Assembly (NCBI RefSeq): GCF_030268205.1
Contig: NZ_BSQF01000001.1
Span: 726,649 to 790,648 of the forward strand
Direction of reading: 5' to 3'
Source: Allomuricauda sp. NBRC 101325
Lineage (GTDB): Bacteria > Bacteroidota > Bacteroidia > Flavobacteriales > Flavobacteriaceae
Length of the DNA stretch: 64,000 nucleotides
Shown here: positions 7,923-17,758 of the stretch, piece after piece
How positions within the stretch are numbered: position 1 is the stretch's first letter
How the letters are laid out: the number at the start of each line of letters is the position of its first letter
Translations under genes and position numbers: made by a program
The notes under the pieces: model-generated
Databases searched by the model: none
Told to the model about the DNA's origin: nothing
What the model saw: the letters and a program-made list of their open reading frames with translations, nothing else

Positions 7923-10900
7923 ATGAGAATGCCAACTACCTCAACAAAGACTTGGGTGCTGCTCTGCCTTTTTCTTTTTACACTATTTACCTATTCACAA
8001 AATTCATCTTCTACAACTATTGACACCAGTTTTTATAGTGGTTTTAAATGGAGAAATATTGGCCCTGAACGAGGAGGCCGTTCCTTGGGAAGTTCCGGTA
8101 GCCCTTCCAGACCCAACGAATATTATTTTGGCGCTACAGGTGGTGGCCTTTGGAAAACCATTGATGGCGGAAACACTTGGAACAGTGTTACCGATGGCCA
8201 GGTAACCAGTTCATCTGTAGGCGCTGTGGCCGTAGCCGAAACCAACCCCGATGTGGTGTATATCGGGATGGGCGAAACCCAATTGCGCGGAAGTATTACT
8301 CAAGGAGATGGTGTTTACAAAACCACCGATGGCGGTAAAACTTGGAAACATTTGGGATTGGAAGAAACCCAAGCCATTGCACGTGTTCGAGTGGACCCGA
8401 CCAATGAAAATATTGTGTACGTAGCTGCACTTGGTCATCCTTATGGCGACAACGAGGAGCGCGGTGTTTTAAAATCCGTAGATGGAGGAGAAACTTGGAA
8501 AAAAGTACTCTATGTAAGTGATAAAGCTGGTGCTGCCGATTTGATCATAGACCGCAACAATCCTAATGTGATTTACGCAAGCACCTGGCAAGTGTACCGA
8601 AAAGCATGGAAAATGTGGGGCGGTGGACCCGACAGTAAATTATGGAAATCTACTGATGGTGGAGAGACTTGGACCGACTTGACCAAAAATCCCGGAATGC
8701 CAGAAGGACCTATCGGGAAAATTGGTGTAACCGTTTCCCCAGCAGATTCCAACCGAGTTTGGGCCATTGTAGAAGCCAATGAAGGTGGTGTTTTCCGTTC
8801 CGATGATGGTGGAAAAACTTGGGAAATGACCAACAACGAACGTAAATTGAGACAACGGGCATTTTACTATTCCCGTTTGTTCGCCGACCCAAAAGATAAA
8901 GATGTAGTCTATGGTCTAAACGTTGGATTCTTTAAATCCACGGATGGAGGAAAAACCTTTGATGTGACCATAAACCCTCCACACGGTGATAACCACGATT
9001 TATGGATAGACCCTAACAATCCTGAACGAATGATCAGCTCCAATGATGGTGGAGGTGTTGTAAGTGTAAACGGAGGTAAAACATGGACCGAGCAAGATTA
9101 TACCACCACACAGGTTTACCACGTAATGACAACCAGCGATGTTCCCTATCACGTAGCAGGCGCCCAGCAAGACAATTCTACCTTGGCCATGCCAAGTGAA
9201 GGATGGGATTTTATGCAGGCAAGAGGACCTAACCACGGATGGTATTATGCCGTAGGTGGAGGAGAAAGTGGCTGGATCACACAAAGCCCTACCAACCCCG
9301 ATATTTTTTATGCAGGAAGTCAAGGGGCTTTATTGACCCGTTACGACCGCAGCAACGGACAAACAAGAGATATTCAGGTGTATCCTCGATTCTTTTCGGG
9401 GGAACCTGCAAGTGAATTGCCAGAACGTTGGCAATGGACGTTCCCCATTATGTTTGCTCCAAAAGACCCCAATGTGATGTACACCTGTTCCCAGCACGTT
9501 TGGAAAACCACCAACGACGGACAGACTTGGGAAAAAATAAGTCCAGACCTTACCTATGCCGACCCAGAAACTTTGGGCAAAACGGGTGGTGTGATCACTA
9601 TGGACATGAACGGACCAGAAATTTATGCCACTGTATTCGCATTGGCGCCATCAAACCACGATGTTAACACGATTTGGGCTGGTTCCGATGATGGAAAAAT
9701 CCATATTACAAGGGATGGCGGTAAAAACTGGGAAGACATCACGCCAAAAGATTTGCCTAAATACTCAAGGGTGAGCATTATTGATGAGTCCATTCATAAT
9801 CCGGGTACTTTGTATGTGGCCGCCAACCGTTACCAAGTGGATGATCGTGAGCCTTATGTTTTCAAAACACATGATTACGGAAAAACGTGGACCAAGATCA
9901 TCACTGGAATCGAAAAAGGTCACTTTGCCAGAGCAATTCGCGAAGACCACCAAAGAGAGGGACTTTTGTTCTTGGCCACTGAGCACGGGGTTTATTTCTC
10001 CATTAATGATGGTGAAGAATGGCAATCACTTCAATTGAATTTGCCAGACACTCCTATTCGTGATTTGGTGATCAAGGACAATGATGTGGTTCTCGGATCT
10101 CACGGAAGAGGTTTTTGGATTTTGGACGATATTCAACCGATAAGAGAATACTCCGAGGAATTATTGAGTGAGAAAAATGTGCTTTTTAAACCCACCAATG
10201 CCATTCGAGGTTTATATAATGCCAACTTCCAATACTATTTGGAAGAGGAAGTGGATTCCATCACATTTACCATTTTTGATGCCGACAATAAGTTGATCGA
10301 GGCCTTTGGTGGAAACCAACCAAAATATGAAGATAAGGGTGGGTCTTCATGGTATGGTGGAGGAGCAAAAAAACCAACGACCTCAAAAGGCATCAACACC
10401 TTTAGTTGGAATTTGAGATATCCTGGCCCTACTACATTTGATGGCATCATTATATGGGGAGCTTCTGCTTCAGTTGGACCAAAGGCACCTTTGGGCACTT
10501 ACACCGTTCAAATGAAAGTAGGTGAAGAAGTGATCAAAAGCTATCCTTTCGAAATAGTAATGGATCCCAACTTAAAAGGAATCAAAGCTGAAGATTTGCA
10601 GGAGCAATTTGAATTGGCCTCCAAAATCACGGCAAAAGCAACCATTGCAAACGAAGCCGTTATCCAAATTAGAAGTATTCGTAAGCAATTGGATAGTCTG
10701 GGGAAAGGTGTTTCCAGTAAAAAATTCAAAAAGCTTTCTGAGGAATTCATGGCTACTTTGACGGTAATCGAGAATGATTTGTATCAGACCAAAAACCAAT
10801 CAGGTCAGGATCCTTTGAATTTCCCTATCAAATTGAACAATAGATTGAACGCTTTGCAACGAAGCATTGAAAATGGGGATGCCAAACCAACGGATGCTGC

Positions 10901-11036
10901 TTATGTGGTGTATGATGAACTTACCAAAGAATTGGATGTTCACATGGGAAAACTTCATAATGCTTTGACCAAGGAGCTTCCAAAGGTGAACGCCATGTTG
11001 GAAGACAATGGCAGTTCGGCTATTAGCTTGGAATAG
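7923..11036 (+). CDS. Large secreted BNR/VPS10-like beta-propeller protein
   Basis: A 1037-residue protein with a signal peptide (about 1-26, ending LFTYSQ). The main body has many Asp-box/BNR repeats of the form STDGGKTW (for example TDGGKTW, VDGGETWK, SDDGGKTWE, RDGGKNWE), which build one or two sortilin/VPS10-like propellers up to about residue 730. After it come a beta-sandwich-like region and a helical C-terminus (about 850-1037). Such proteins are often annotated as glycosyl hydrolases, but the repeat by itself shows only the fold. It is probably periplasmic or outer-membrane associated. The GH13 lipoprotein gene begins 69 nt downstream. Confidence 0.85.
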   Translation: MRMPTTSTKTWVLLCLFLFTLFTYSQNSSSTTIDTSFYSGFKWRNIGPERGGRSLGSSGSPSRPNEYYFGATGGGLWKTIDGGNTWNSVTDGQVTSSSVGAVAVAETNPDVVYIGMGETQLRGSITQGDGVYKTTDGGKTWKHLGLEETQAIARVRVDPTNENIVYVAALGHPYGDNEERGVLKSVDGGETWKKVLYVSDKAGAADLIIDRNNPNVIYASTWQVYRKAWKMWGGGPDSKLWKSTDGGETWTDLTKNPGMPEGPIGKIGVTVSPADSNRVWAIVEANEGGVFRSDDGGKTWEMTNNERKLRQRAFYYSRLFADPKDKDVVYGLNVGFFKSTDGGKTFDVTINPPHGDNHDLWIDPNNPERMISSNDGGGVVSVNGGKTWTEQDYTTTQVYHVMTTSDVPYHVAGAQQDNSTLAMPSEGWDFMQARGPNHGWYYAVGGGESGWITQSPTNPDIFYAGSQGALLTRYDRSNGQTRDIQVYPRFFSGEPASELPERWQWTFPIMFAPKDPNVMYTCSQHVWKTTNDGQTWEKISPDLTYADPETLGKTGGVITMDMNGPEIYATVFALAPSNHDVNTIWAGSDDGKIHITRDGGKNWEDITPKDLPKYSRVSIIDESIHNPGTLYVAANRYQVDDREPYVFKTHDYGKTWTKIITGIEKGHFARAIREDHQREGLLFLATEHGVYFSINDGEEWQSLQLNLPDTPIRDLVIKDNDVVLGSHGRGFWILDDIQPIREYSEELLSEKNVLFKPTNAIRGLYNANFQYYLEEEVDSITFTIFDADNKLIEAFGGNQPKYEDKGGSSWYGGGAKKPTTSKGINTFSWNLRYPGPTTFDGIIIWGASASVGPKAPLGTYTVQMKVGEEVIKSYPFEIVMDPNLKGIKAEDLQEQFELASKITAKATIANEAVIQIRSIRKQLDSLGKGVSSKKFKKLSEEFMATLTVIENDLYQTKNQSGQDPLNFPIKLNNRLNALQRSIENGDAKPTDAAYVVYDELTKELDVHMGKLHNALTKELPKVNAMLEDNGSSAISLE

Positions 11037-11105
11037 AAAAATCCAAAGCCAAAATATAAAGGCAAATTGTTAACTTTAAGGGAATCAGCGCATAAATTAA
11101 CTCTT

Positions 11106-12848
11106 ATGAAACGTTCCTCGATAAGGTTGGCCATTTGCCTTTCCTTTTTTGTTGGCACATCGTGTAAACAAAATCCACCTGAATCCACCAATGCTCCAAT
11201 TGAAAATACTACTTGGTGGAAAGAAGCGATTGTGTACCAAATCTACCCCCGAAGTTTTAAAGATTCCGATGGCGATGGCGTAGGCGACCTTAAGGGCATT
11301 ATAGAAAAGTTGGATTATATTAAAAGTTTGGGCGTTACTGCCGTTTGGTTGAATCCCATCTATACTTCCCCAAATGCCGACAATGGTTATGATGTAAGTG
11401 ACTACAGGGGAATCATGGCTGAATTCGGAACCATGGAAGACTTTGACAATTTGCTCGAGGGCATGCACCAAAGAGATATTAAATTGGTGATGGATATTGT
11501 GGTGAACCATAGTAGCGACGAACACCAATGGTTTAAACAATCCAGAAGTTCACGAGATAATCCGTATCGCAATTATTATCACTGGTGGCCCGCCGAAAAA
11601 GGAAAACCTCCTTATCGCTATAGCCTTTTTGATGCCAAAGGTGATGCGTGGCAATACGATTCAATCACTGACGCGTATTATTTGCATTACTTCGCCAAGC
11701 AGCAGCCCGATCTAAATTGGTCCAACCCAAAAGTGAGACAAGAAGTGTACGACATTATGAAATTTTGGGCCGATAAGGGTGTTGATGGATTTCGATTGGA
11801 TGCATTTCAATTTGCAGCAAAAGATACCACCTATCCAAAGTTCCCAGATGGTTTTGAAAAGGATTTTATTCAATATTACGCCATGCAAGATGGACTTCAC
11901 TCCTATTTAAAAGAAATGAACCAAGAGGTTTTTAGTAAATATGATGTGATGAGTGTTTCCGAAGGTGCGGGTCGTAATTTTGGGGATGCCCACAATTTAG
12001 TGGATGCCGACCGAAAGGAACTGAACATGGCCTACGCCTTTGAAGGGGTAGATATTCCCAAATATGAGGGCTATGAATTATCAACGATGAAAAAAGTGTT
12101 TTCCAAATGGGACAAAGAATTTGCCGAAGAGGGTTGGCTTTCCATCTTTTTAGCCAATCACGACCAAGCCCGTATGGTAAGCAGATGGGGTAACGATGAT
12201 CCAAAATTCAGAAGCGCATCTACAAAACTATTGAACACGTTTATGCTTAGCATGCGGGGCACACCGTATTGTTATTTTGGCGATGAATTGGGGATGACCA
12301 ATATTGACTTTGATTCCATTTCCCAATATCAAGATATAGCGGCCATTAATGGCTATCTAAAAGCACTTTCGGATGGCGAGGACATGGAGCTCTTTTTGAA
12401 GAAACTGAATTTTTCTTCAAGGGACAACGGCCGAACCCCCATGCAATGGAATGAAACAAAACATGCAGGATTTACCACTGGCACTCCTTGGCTTCCTGTG
12501 AACGAAAATTATATGGCCATTAATGTGGAGGATGAAGATTCCAATCCCGAATCAGTCCTTAATCACTTCCGTAAAATGACCGAGATTCGAAAGCGAAATC
12601 CCATTTTGGTCTATGGCTCATATGCACTTGTGGCACCAGAGCATCCAACGATATATGCATTTACCAGAACTTTGGGAGACAAATTGATGTTGGTATTGTT
12701 AAACTTTTCTAAAGAAATCTCCGAAATCAACCTTGATTCAAAATGGGAAAACCACTCCATACTGATCAATAATTATTCTGGTTTGGATTATTTTGACAAA
12801 TCCATAAAATTGAAGCCATATCAAGCTGTCATTTTAAATATTGACTAA
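11106..12848 (+). CDS. GH13 alpha-glucosidase family lipoprotein
   Basis: A 580-residue exported alpha-amylase-family enzyme that probably cleaves alpha-1,4 or alpha-1,6 glucosidic bonds in oligosaccharides. A lipobox (FFVGTSC) puts the lipidated Cys at residue 20. The catalytic TIM barrel opens with AIVYQIYPRSF. It carries the calcium loop DSDGDGVGDL, DIVVNHSSDEH, the nucleophile D232 in GFRLDAF, the acid/base E286 in VSEGAG, and the transition-state pair H352-D353 in LANHDQAR. QQPDLNWSNP matches oligo-1,6-glucosidases/trehalose synthases. I chose the ATG at 11106, which makes the lipoprotein signal complete; an upstream TTG at 11067 is not needed. Confidence 0.9.
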   Translation: MKRSSIRLAICLSFFVGTSCKQNPPESTNAPIENTTWWKEAIVYQIYPRSFKDSDGDGVGDLKGIIEKLDYIKSLGVTAVWLNPIYTSPNADNGYDVSDYRGIMAEFGTMEDFDNLLEGMHQRDIKLVMDIVVNHSSDEHQWFKQSRSSRDNPYRNYYHWWPAEKGKPPYRYSLFDAKGDAWQYDSITDAYYLHYFAKQQPDLNWSNPKVRQEVYDIMKFWADKGVDGFRLDAFQFAAKDTTYPKFPDGFEKDFIQYYAMQDGLHSYLKEMNQEVFSKYDVMSVSEGAGRNFGDAHNLVDADRKELNMAYAFEGVDIPKYEGYELSTMKKVFSKWDKEFAEEGWLSIFLANHDQARMVSRWGNDDPKFRSASTKLLNTFMLSMRGTPYCYFGDELGMTNIDFDSISQYQDIAAINGYLKALSDGEDMELFLKKLNFSSRDNGRTPMQWNETKHAGFTTGTPWLPVNENYMAINVEDEDSNPESVLNHFRKMTEIRKRNPILVYGSYALVAPEHPTIYAFTRTLGDKLMLVLLNFSKEISEINLDSKWENHSILINNYSGLDYFDKSIKLKPYQAVILNID

Positions 12849-12932
12849 TGCACTGAAAGAAACGAGAATAATTCTAAATTAAGTTCAAGTATTTATCCTA
12901 AAACTCATTATTCTTAATTTTACGTAGTCAGG

Positions 12933-13331
12933 ATGAATAAAATTGTAATTATAGGGATATCCCTGCTCATTTTGCTTCAAGGGACCAGTATCCATTTTAA
13001 GGATTTGGTCGAAATTGGACAGTTTGTTGAGCATTACCAGTTCCATAGTGAGGAATATGGTGATAATCTTATGGTTTTTGTTTCCAAACACTACGGGGAA
13101 CTCAAGGCTTCCCACAGCGAAAAGCACCAAGAAGAACAAAAGGAGCATGAAAAATTGCCTTTTCAGCATCAATCTCCGTGTGCACAGCCACTTGTTTTTG
13201 TTCTTGACTCCCATAACTTTATCGAATCACGTTCCGAAACCCCTTTAGTGGTCAAAGGAAACTTTCATTATCAAAATTCCTACTCCCACCTTTGGGGAGA
13301 TGAGCTTTTTCAGCCGCCCAAACACGCATAA
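12933..13331 (+). CDS. Small exported His-rich protein upstream of the metal efflux genes
   Basis: A 132-residue protein with an N-terminal hydrophobic signal (MNKIVIIGISLLILLQG) and a His/Glu/Lys-rich patch at about 61-80 (SHSEKHQEEQKEHEK then FQHQ). It has 12 or more histidines overall and ends HLWGDELFQPPKHA. No family is recognised. Its position 77 nt before a CzcA-type exporter and its His content suggest periplasmic divalent-metal binding or sensing; this is inference. Confidence 0.65.
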   Translation: MNKIVIIGISLLILLQGTSIHFKDLVEIGQFVEHYQFHSEEYGDNLMVFVSKHYGELKASHSEKHQEEQKEHEKLPFQHQSPCAQPLVFVLDSHNFIESRSETPLVVKGNFHYQNSYSHLWGDELFQPPKHA

Positions 13332-13408
13332 TTCATAGTATTTCAGCATAGCTGAACACTTATCGCAAGCCTTATTCTATTTAATAATGCTATCATTCTC
13401 TATGAATC

Positions 13409-16400
13409 ATGTTTTCAAAAATTATAAACTTTAGTATTAAGAACAAGTTTATTGTTCTTCTATTCACGGCGTTTATAGCCTTTGTTGGTCTATATTCCCT
13501 ATCGCAAATTCCTATCGGGGCAGTTCCCGATGTAACCAATAACCAAGTCCAGGTACTGACCACTTCCAACAGCCTGTCCACTCAAGATATGGAGCAATTT
13601 GTTACCTATCCTATTGAGCTGGAAATGGCCAATTTACCTGGCGTAAAAGAAATACGTTCCATATCCAAATTCGGTTTGTCCGTGGTCACCATCGTTTTCG
13701 AAGACGATATGGGTACTTACTTGCCCAGACAATTGATTGCCGAAAAAATCAAATCCGCATCGAGCCGAATTCCAGAAGGTTTTGGAACTCCAGAAATGGG
13801 ACCGATCACCACTGGTTTGGGAGAAATTTATCAATATGTTTTGGATGTGGAACCCGAGTATAGGGACCAATATTCCTCATCCGAGCTTCGAACCATACAA
13901 GATTGGATCGTAAAACGACAACTTTCTGGAATTCCCGGGGTGGTTGAAGTGAATACCTGGGGTGGTCACTTAAAACAATATGAGGTTGCCATTCAAACCC
14001 AAAAATTGAACGCTTTAAATATTACCGCCAAAGAAGTTTTTACGGCTTTGGAAATGAACAATAGCATTTCTGGTGGCGGCTATATTGAAAAGGTAAACCA
14101 AGCCTATTTTATCCGAGGGGAAGGATTGGTGAGCAGTCTTAAAGATATTGAGGACATTGTGGTTACCACCCGAAACAGTATTCCTATATATATTAAGGAT
14201 GTAGCCAAGGTCGGGTTTGGAAGTGCCCCTAGATTTGGTGCGATCACTGGAAATGGTGAAGGCGAAAAAGTATTGGGTCAGATCATGATGCTCAAGGACG
14301 CCGATTCCAAACGTGTTATCGAAGCAGTAAAGGAACGAGTTGCCTCCATTTCGAAATCACTGCCCAAAGGTGTTTACATAAATCCATTTTTGGATCGTAG
14401 CGAATTGATCGGCAGAACAACCTTTACCGTTACCGAAAACTTGGTATTGGGTTGTTTGATCGTAATTTTTGTTGTGGTTCTTTTATTGGGCAACTGGCGA
14501 TCAGGTCTTGTGGTGGCCTCTGTAATTCCACTCTGTTTGTTGTTCGCACTAACCTTGATGAACATTTTCGGGGTAGATGCCAACCTGTTGAGCCTTGGTG
14601 CAATCGATTTTGGTATCATCATCGACGGAGCGGTGATTATAGTGGAATATATTGCCTTTCAGATTACCCAAAAGAAGACGGAAATTGCCAATTTGGGTAA
14701 AAATGAGGTACAGTCCATTAAGGATGATATTACCTTAAAGGGCGCTACAAAAATGATGAACTCTGCTGTTTTTGGACAGTTGATCATCTTGATCGTGTTT
14801 ATCCCGATTCTATCCTTAAGCGGTGTGGAGGGTAAAATGTTCAAACCTATGGCATTGACCTTCAGTTTTGCGTTATTGGGAGCCATTTTACTTTGTTTTA
14901 CCTATGTGCCCGTTGCATCCGCATTGTTCTTAAAGCCATCAAGGGAATCTGAACGCAGCATTTCTACCCGTTTAGTCAACTGGATCAACAAGAAATATGA
15001 GCCTGTAATTGAATGGGCCATGAGCAGCAAAAAGTTGGTGCTTTCCATGGCAGCGGCTTTGTTAATAGGTGCTGTTGTTCTCTTCTCAAGTATGGGAGGT
15101 GAATTCGTTCCGACTTTGGACGAAGGGGATTTTGTGATTCAACCTGTATTGAAAACAGGAACTTCCTTGGCCAAAACCGTAGAAACCACCACCAAAATCG
15201 AACAAATATTGTTGGATCAGTTTCCAGAAGTGAAACAAGTGGTCAGTCGTATTGGTGCTGCCGAAGTGCCAACCGACCCCATGTCGATGGAAGAAAGTGA
15301 TGTAATCATTGCCCTAAAACCTAAAAGCGAATGGGTATCGGCTGAAACCAAGGATGAACTTGCCGATAAATTCAAAGAAGCCATTTCAGTGTTGCCTGGC
15401 GTTGAAGTTGAATTTACCCAACCGATTGAAATGCGTTTCAATGAGTTGATCACTGGGGTACGTGCCGATATTGCCATCAAAATATTCGGACAAAATCTGG
15501 AGACCTTGAACAAAAAGGCGAATGAAATCAAAAGCCTTATCCAAAATGTTGAGGGAGCATCTGATATCACTGTGGAAAAAGTGGAGGGGCTACCACAAAT
15601 GAATGTGTCATTCAACCGAGCTAAAATTGCCCGTCACGGACTCAACATTGCCGACCTCAACGAAATGATCTCAATGGGCTTTGCAGGTAAAATCGTGGGA
15701 AGTGTTTTTGAGGGGGAACGACAATTCGATATGGCTGTTCGATTGGATGCCGAAAACCGCCAAGATATTTCCAACCTTAAAAATCTGTATGTGGATATTC
15801 CCAACGGTGGTAAAATCCCGATGAGCGAATTGGCGGAGATCACCTACCAAAAGGGAGCAGCTAAAATCTCAAGGGATGATACTAAGCGTAGAATCGTAGT
15901 AGGGATCAATGTAAGGAACCGTGACTTGCAATCTGTTGTGGACGATGTGCAATTGTTGATCAATAAAAACATCACTTTACCTCCCGGATACACCATTACC
16001 TATGGAGGTCAGTTTGAAAACTTGCAAAACGCCAAAGCACGCTTGATGATTGCAGTTCCTATTGCTTTATTGCTGATTTTCATCTTGCTGTATTTTGCTT
16101 TTGGTTCGGTAAAAGAAGCATTACTTATTTTCTCTGCGATTCCATTATCGGCCGTGGGAGGTGTGCTATTACTTTGGTTACGTGATATGCCTTTTAGTAT
16201 TTCTGCAGGTGTTGGATTTATCGCCCTGTTCGGTATCGCTGTATTGAACGGAATTGTATTGATTGAGCACTTCAAAGAACTCAAGGGAAAAGACTTTGAT
16301 TCCATGGAAGACCTCATCAAGCAGGGAACCAAAGACAGGCTTCGAGCGGTATTGTTAACTGCATCTGCGGCAGCATTAGGGTTCTTGCCCATGGCGGTTT

Positions 16401-17755
16401 CGACCAACGCAGGAGCGGAAGTACAAAGACCTTTGGCCACCGTAGTAATTGGTGGATTGGTAACGGCTACCATGCTAACCTTGGTGGTATTGCCCGTATT
16501 ATATGCATACTCCCACAACATTAAATTCCGTGGTATGAGAAAAAGAAGAGCAGCACGCAAAATGAAAAAGAATGCACTGACCTTAATAATACTTTTAATT
16601 TCAGCTTCAGGATTTTCACAAGCGCAATTGAACCTTGAAGATTTAATGGCCGTTGCCCTTGAAAATAACAAAGGGATACAAGCTGAATCTTTATTGGTAG
16701 ATCAAGCGGAAACTTTAAAAGGAACTGCTTTTGAGTTCGACAAAACGGACATCTACTACCATTATGACGAAAACAACTTGGCATTGAATGGGGAACCTTT
16801 AAAGGTTTTTGGAGCAATACAGCAATTCGAATTTCCAACAGTATATGGTGCAAAGAGCAGACTTCAAAAATCAAATTTTGAATTGCAAAAATCTTCGTTT
16901 GAGATTCGAAAGAAGCAATTGTACCAATCGTTGAGTAATGCGTATTATGAGTACCAAACGTTGAATCAAAAAGCAAAGCTTTACAAAACATTGGACAGCA
17001 TATACAGCACCTTCGCCCATGCTGCACAAAGGCGTTTTGAGTTGGGTGAGACCAATTATTTGGAAAAAGTGACCGCCACGGCCAAACAACGGCAGATTGC
17101 CAACACCTACTCCAAGATTCAACAACAAATGTTGACTACCTACGGTCAAATCGTAAGTTTGGTGCAAAGTGAAGATTCTTTGCTCATTGCGGATGAAAAA
17201 CCAGAAAAATTGATGGTTTTAAACGCCCAAGGCATGTTGGAAACCGAGTCTTCATTTTTGGACAATCGCCAAGAGTTGAGCAATGCGCAAAAAAGCTTGG
17301 AAGAAAACAAATTGCTGCCCGACCTTAACTTGCAATACTTTCAAGGCACCAACAGTGGATTGGGCACTTCTTTGTACGGGATTCAATTAGGGGTTCGCAT
17401 TCCCATCTTGTTCTTTGGACATAGCAGCAAGGTAAAATCTTCAAAGATTCAGACCCAAATAACAGAGATGCAGAACACCGAAATCACGGTGGCCATGAAC
17501 CAACGCTACAAAACATTGTTGGGGCAATTGGAGCAACAAACCAAGGAACTCTCCTATTACGAAGATGAGGGCGGACAACTTTCCGACCAAATTTTGAAAG
17601 CAGCTTCAGGCAACTTTCAAAATGGGGAAATCGACTTTTTCCAATACATCCAAAGTTTGGAAAACGCCTACGATATCCAAGTTAATTATCTGGATATCCT
17701 CAACCAATACAATCAAACTGTAATCGCCATTAATTACTTGACAATAACATTTTAA
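13409..17755 (+). CDS. CzcA/CusA-type heavy-metal RND exporter fused to a TolC-like outer-membrane protein
   Basis: A 1448-residue fusion. Residues 1 to about 1045 form an RND proton-driven exporter. Its helix-4 motif DFGIIIDGAVIIVE (D400, D406, E413) is the divalent-cation (Zn/Co/Cd, CzcA-like) type rather than the Cu/Ag CusA type. From Met1052 (ATG at 16562) comes a new signal peptide (KKNALTLIILLISASGFSQAQ), then a TolC/CzcC-like helical region (about 1075-1448, NLEDLMAVALENNKG...). No stop separates the halves; such fusions are widespread in Bacteroidota. The adaptor gene follows after 3 nt. Together they would span both membranes. Confidence 0.9.
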   Translation: MFSKIINFSIKNKFIVLLFTAFIAFVGLYSLSQIPIGAVPDVTNNQVQVLTTSNSLSTQDMEQFVTYPIELEMANLPGVKEIRSISKFGLSVVTIVFEDDMGTYLPRQLIAEKIKSASSRIPEGFGTPEMGPITTGLGEIYQYVLDVEPEYRDQYSSSELRTIQDWIVKRQLSGIPGVVEVNTWGGHLKQYEVAIQTQKLNALNITAKEVFTALEMNNSISGGGYIEKVNQAYFIRGEGLVSSLKDIEDIVVTTRNSIPIYIKDVAKVGFGSAPRFGAITGNGEGEKVLGQIMMLKDADSKRVIEAVKERVASISKSLPKGVYINPFLDRSELIGRTTFTVTENLVLGCLIVIFVVVLLLGNWRSGLVVASVIPLCLLFALTLMNIFGVDANLLSLGAIDFGIIIDGAVIIVEYIAFQITQKKTEIANLGKNEVQSIKDDITLKGATKMMNSAVFGQLIILIVFIPILSLSGVEGKMFKPMALTFSFALLGAILLCFTYVPVASALFLKPSRESERSISTRLVNWINKKYEPVIEWAMSSKKLVLSMAAALLIGAVVLFSSMGGEFVPTLDEGDFVIQPVLKTGTSLAKTVETTTKIEQILLDQFPEVKQVVSRIGAAEVPTDPMSMEESDVIIALKPKSEWVSAETKDELADKFKEAISVLPGVEVEFTQPIEMRFNELITGVRADIAIKIFGQNLETLNKKANEIKSLIQNVEGASDITVEKVEGLPQMNVSFNRAKIARHGLNIADLNEMISMGFAGKIVGSVFEGERQFDMAVRLDAENRQDISNLKNLYVDIPNGGKIPMSELAEITYQKGAAKISRDDTKRRIVVGINVRNRDLQSVVDDVQLLINKNITLPPGYTITYGGQFENLQNAKARLMIAVPIALLLIFILLYFAFGSVKEALLIFSAIPLSAVGGVLLLWLRDMPFSISAGVGFIALFGIAVLNGIVLIEHFKELKGKDFDSMEDLIKQGTKDRLRAVLLTASAAALGFLPMAVSTNAGAEVQRPLATVVIGGLVTATMLTLVVLPVLYAYSHNIKFRGMRKRRAARKMKKNALTLIILLISASGFSQAQLNLEDLMAVALENNKGIQAESLLVDQAETLKGTAFEFDKTDIYYHYDENNLALNGEPLKVFGAIQQFEFPTVYGAKSRLQKSNFELQKSSFEIRKKQLYQSLSNAYYEYQTLNQKAKLYKTLDSIYSTFAHAAQRRFELGETNYLEKVTATAKQRQIANTYSKIQQQMLTTYGQIVSLVQSEDSLLIADEKPEKLMVLNAQGMLETESSFLDNRQELSNAQKSLEENKLLPDLNLQYFQGTNSGLGTSLYGIQLGVRIPILFFGHSSKVKSSKIQTQITEMQNTEITVAMNQRYKTLLGQLEQQTKELSYYEDEGGQLSDQILKAASGNFQNGEIDFFQYIQSLENAYDIQVNYLDILNQYNQTVIAINYLTITF

Positions 17756-17758
17756 AAA

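Noticed and set aside
13342-13356. Hairpin TTCAGC-ATA-GCTGAA as terminator between the His-rich gene and czcA
   Set aside because: No T-tract follows on either strand; it could be an operator, but evidence is too thin for a feature.
16009-16671. 220-codon minus-strand frame
   Set aside because: Antisense to the CzcA-TolC fusion; low-complexity composition and no RBS or promoter.
13409-17755. CzcA-TolC fusion as a lost stop codon or assembly error
   Set aside because: The fused length (about 1450 residues) is common for this family in Bacteroidota and both halves are intact.
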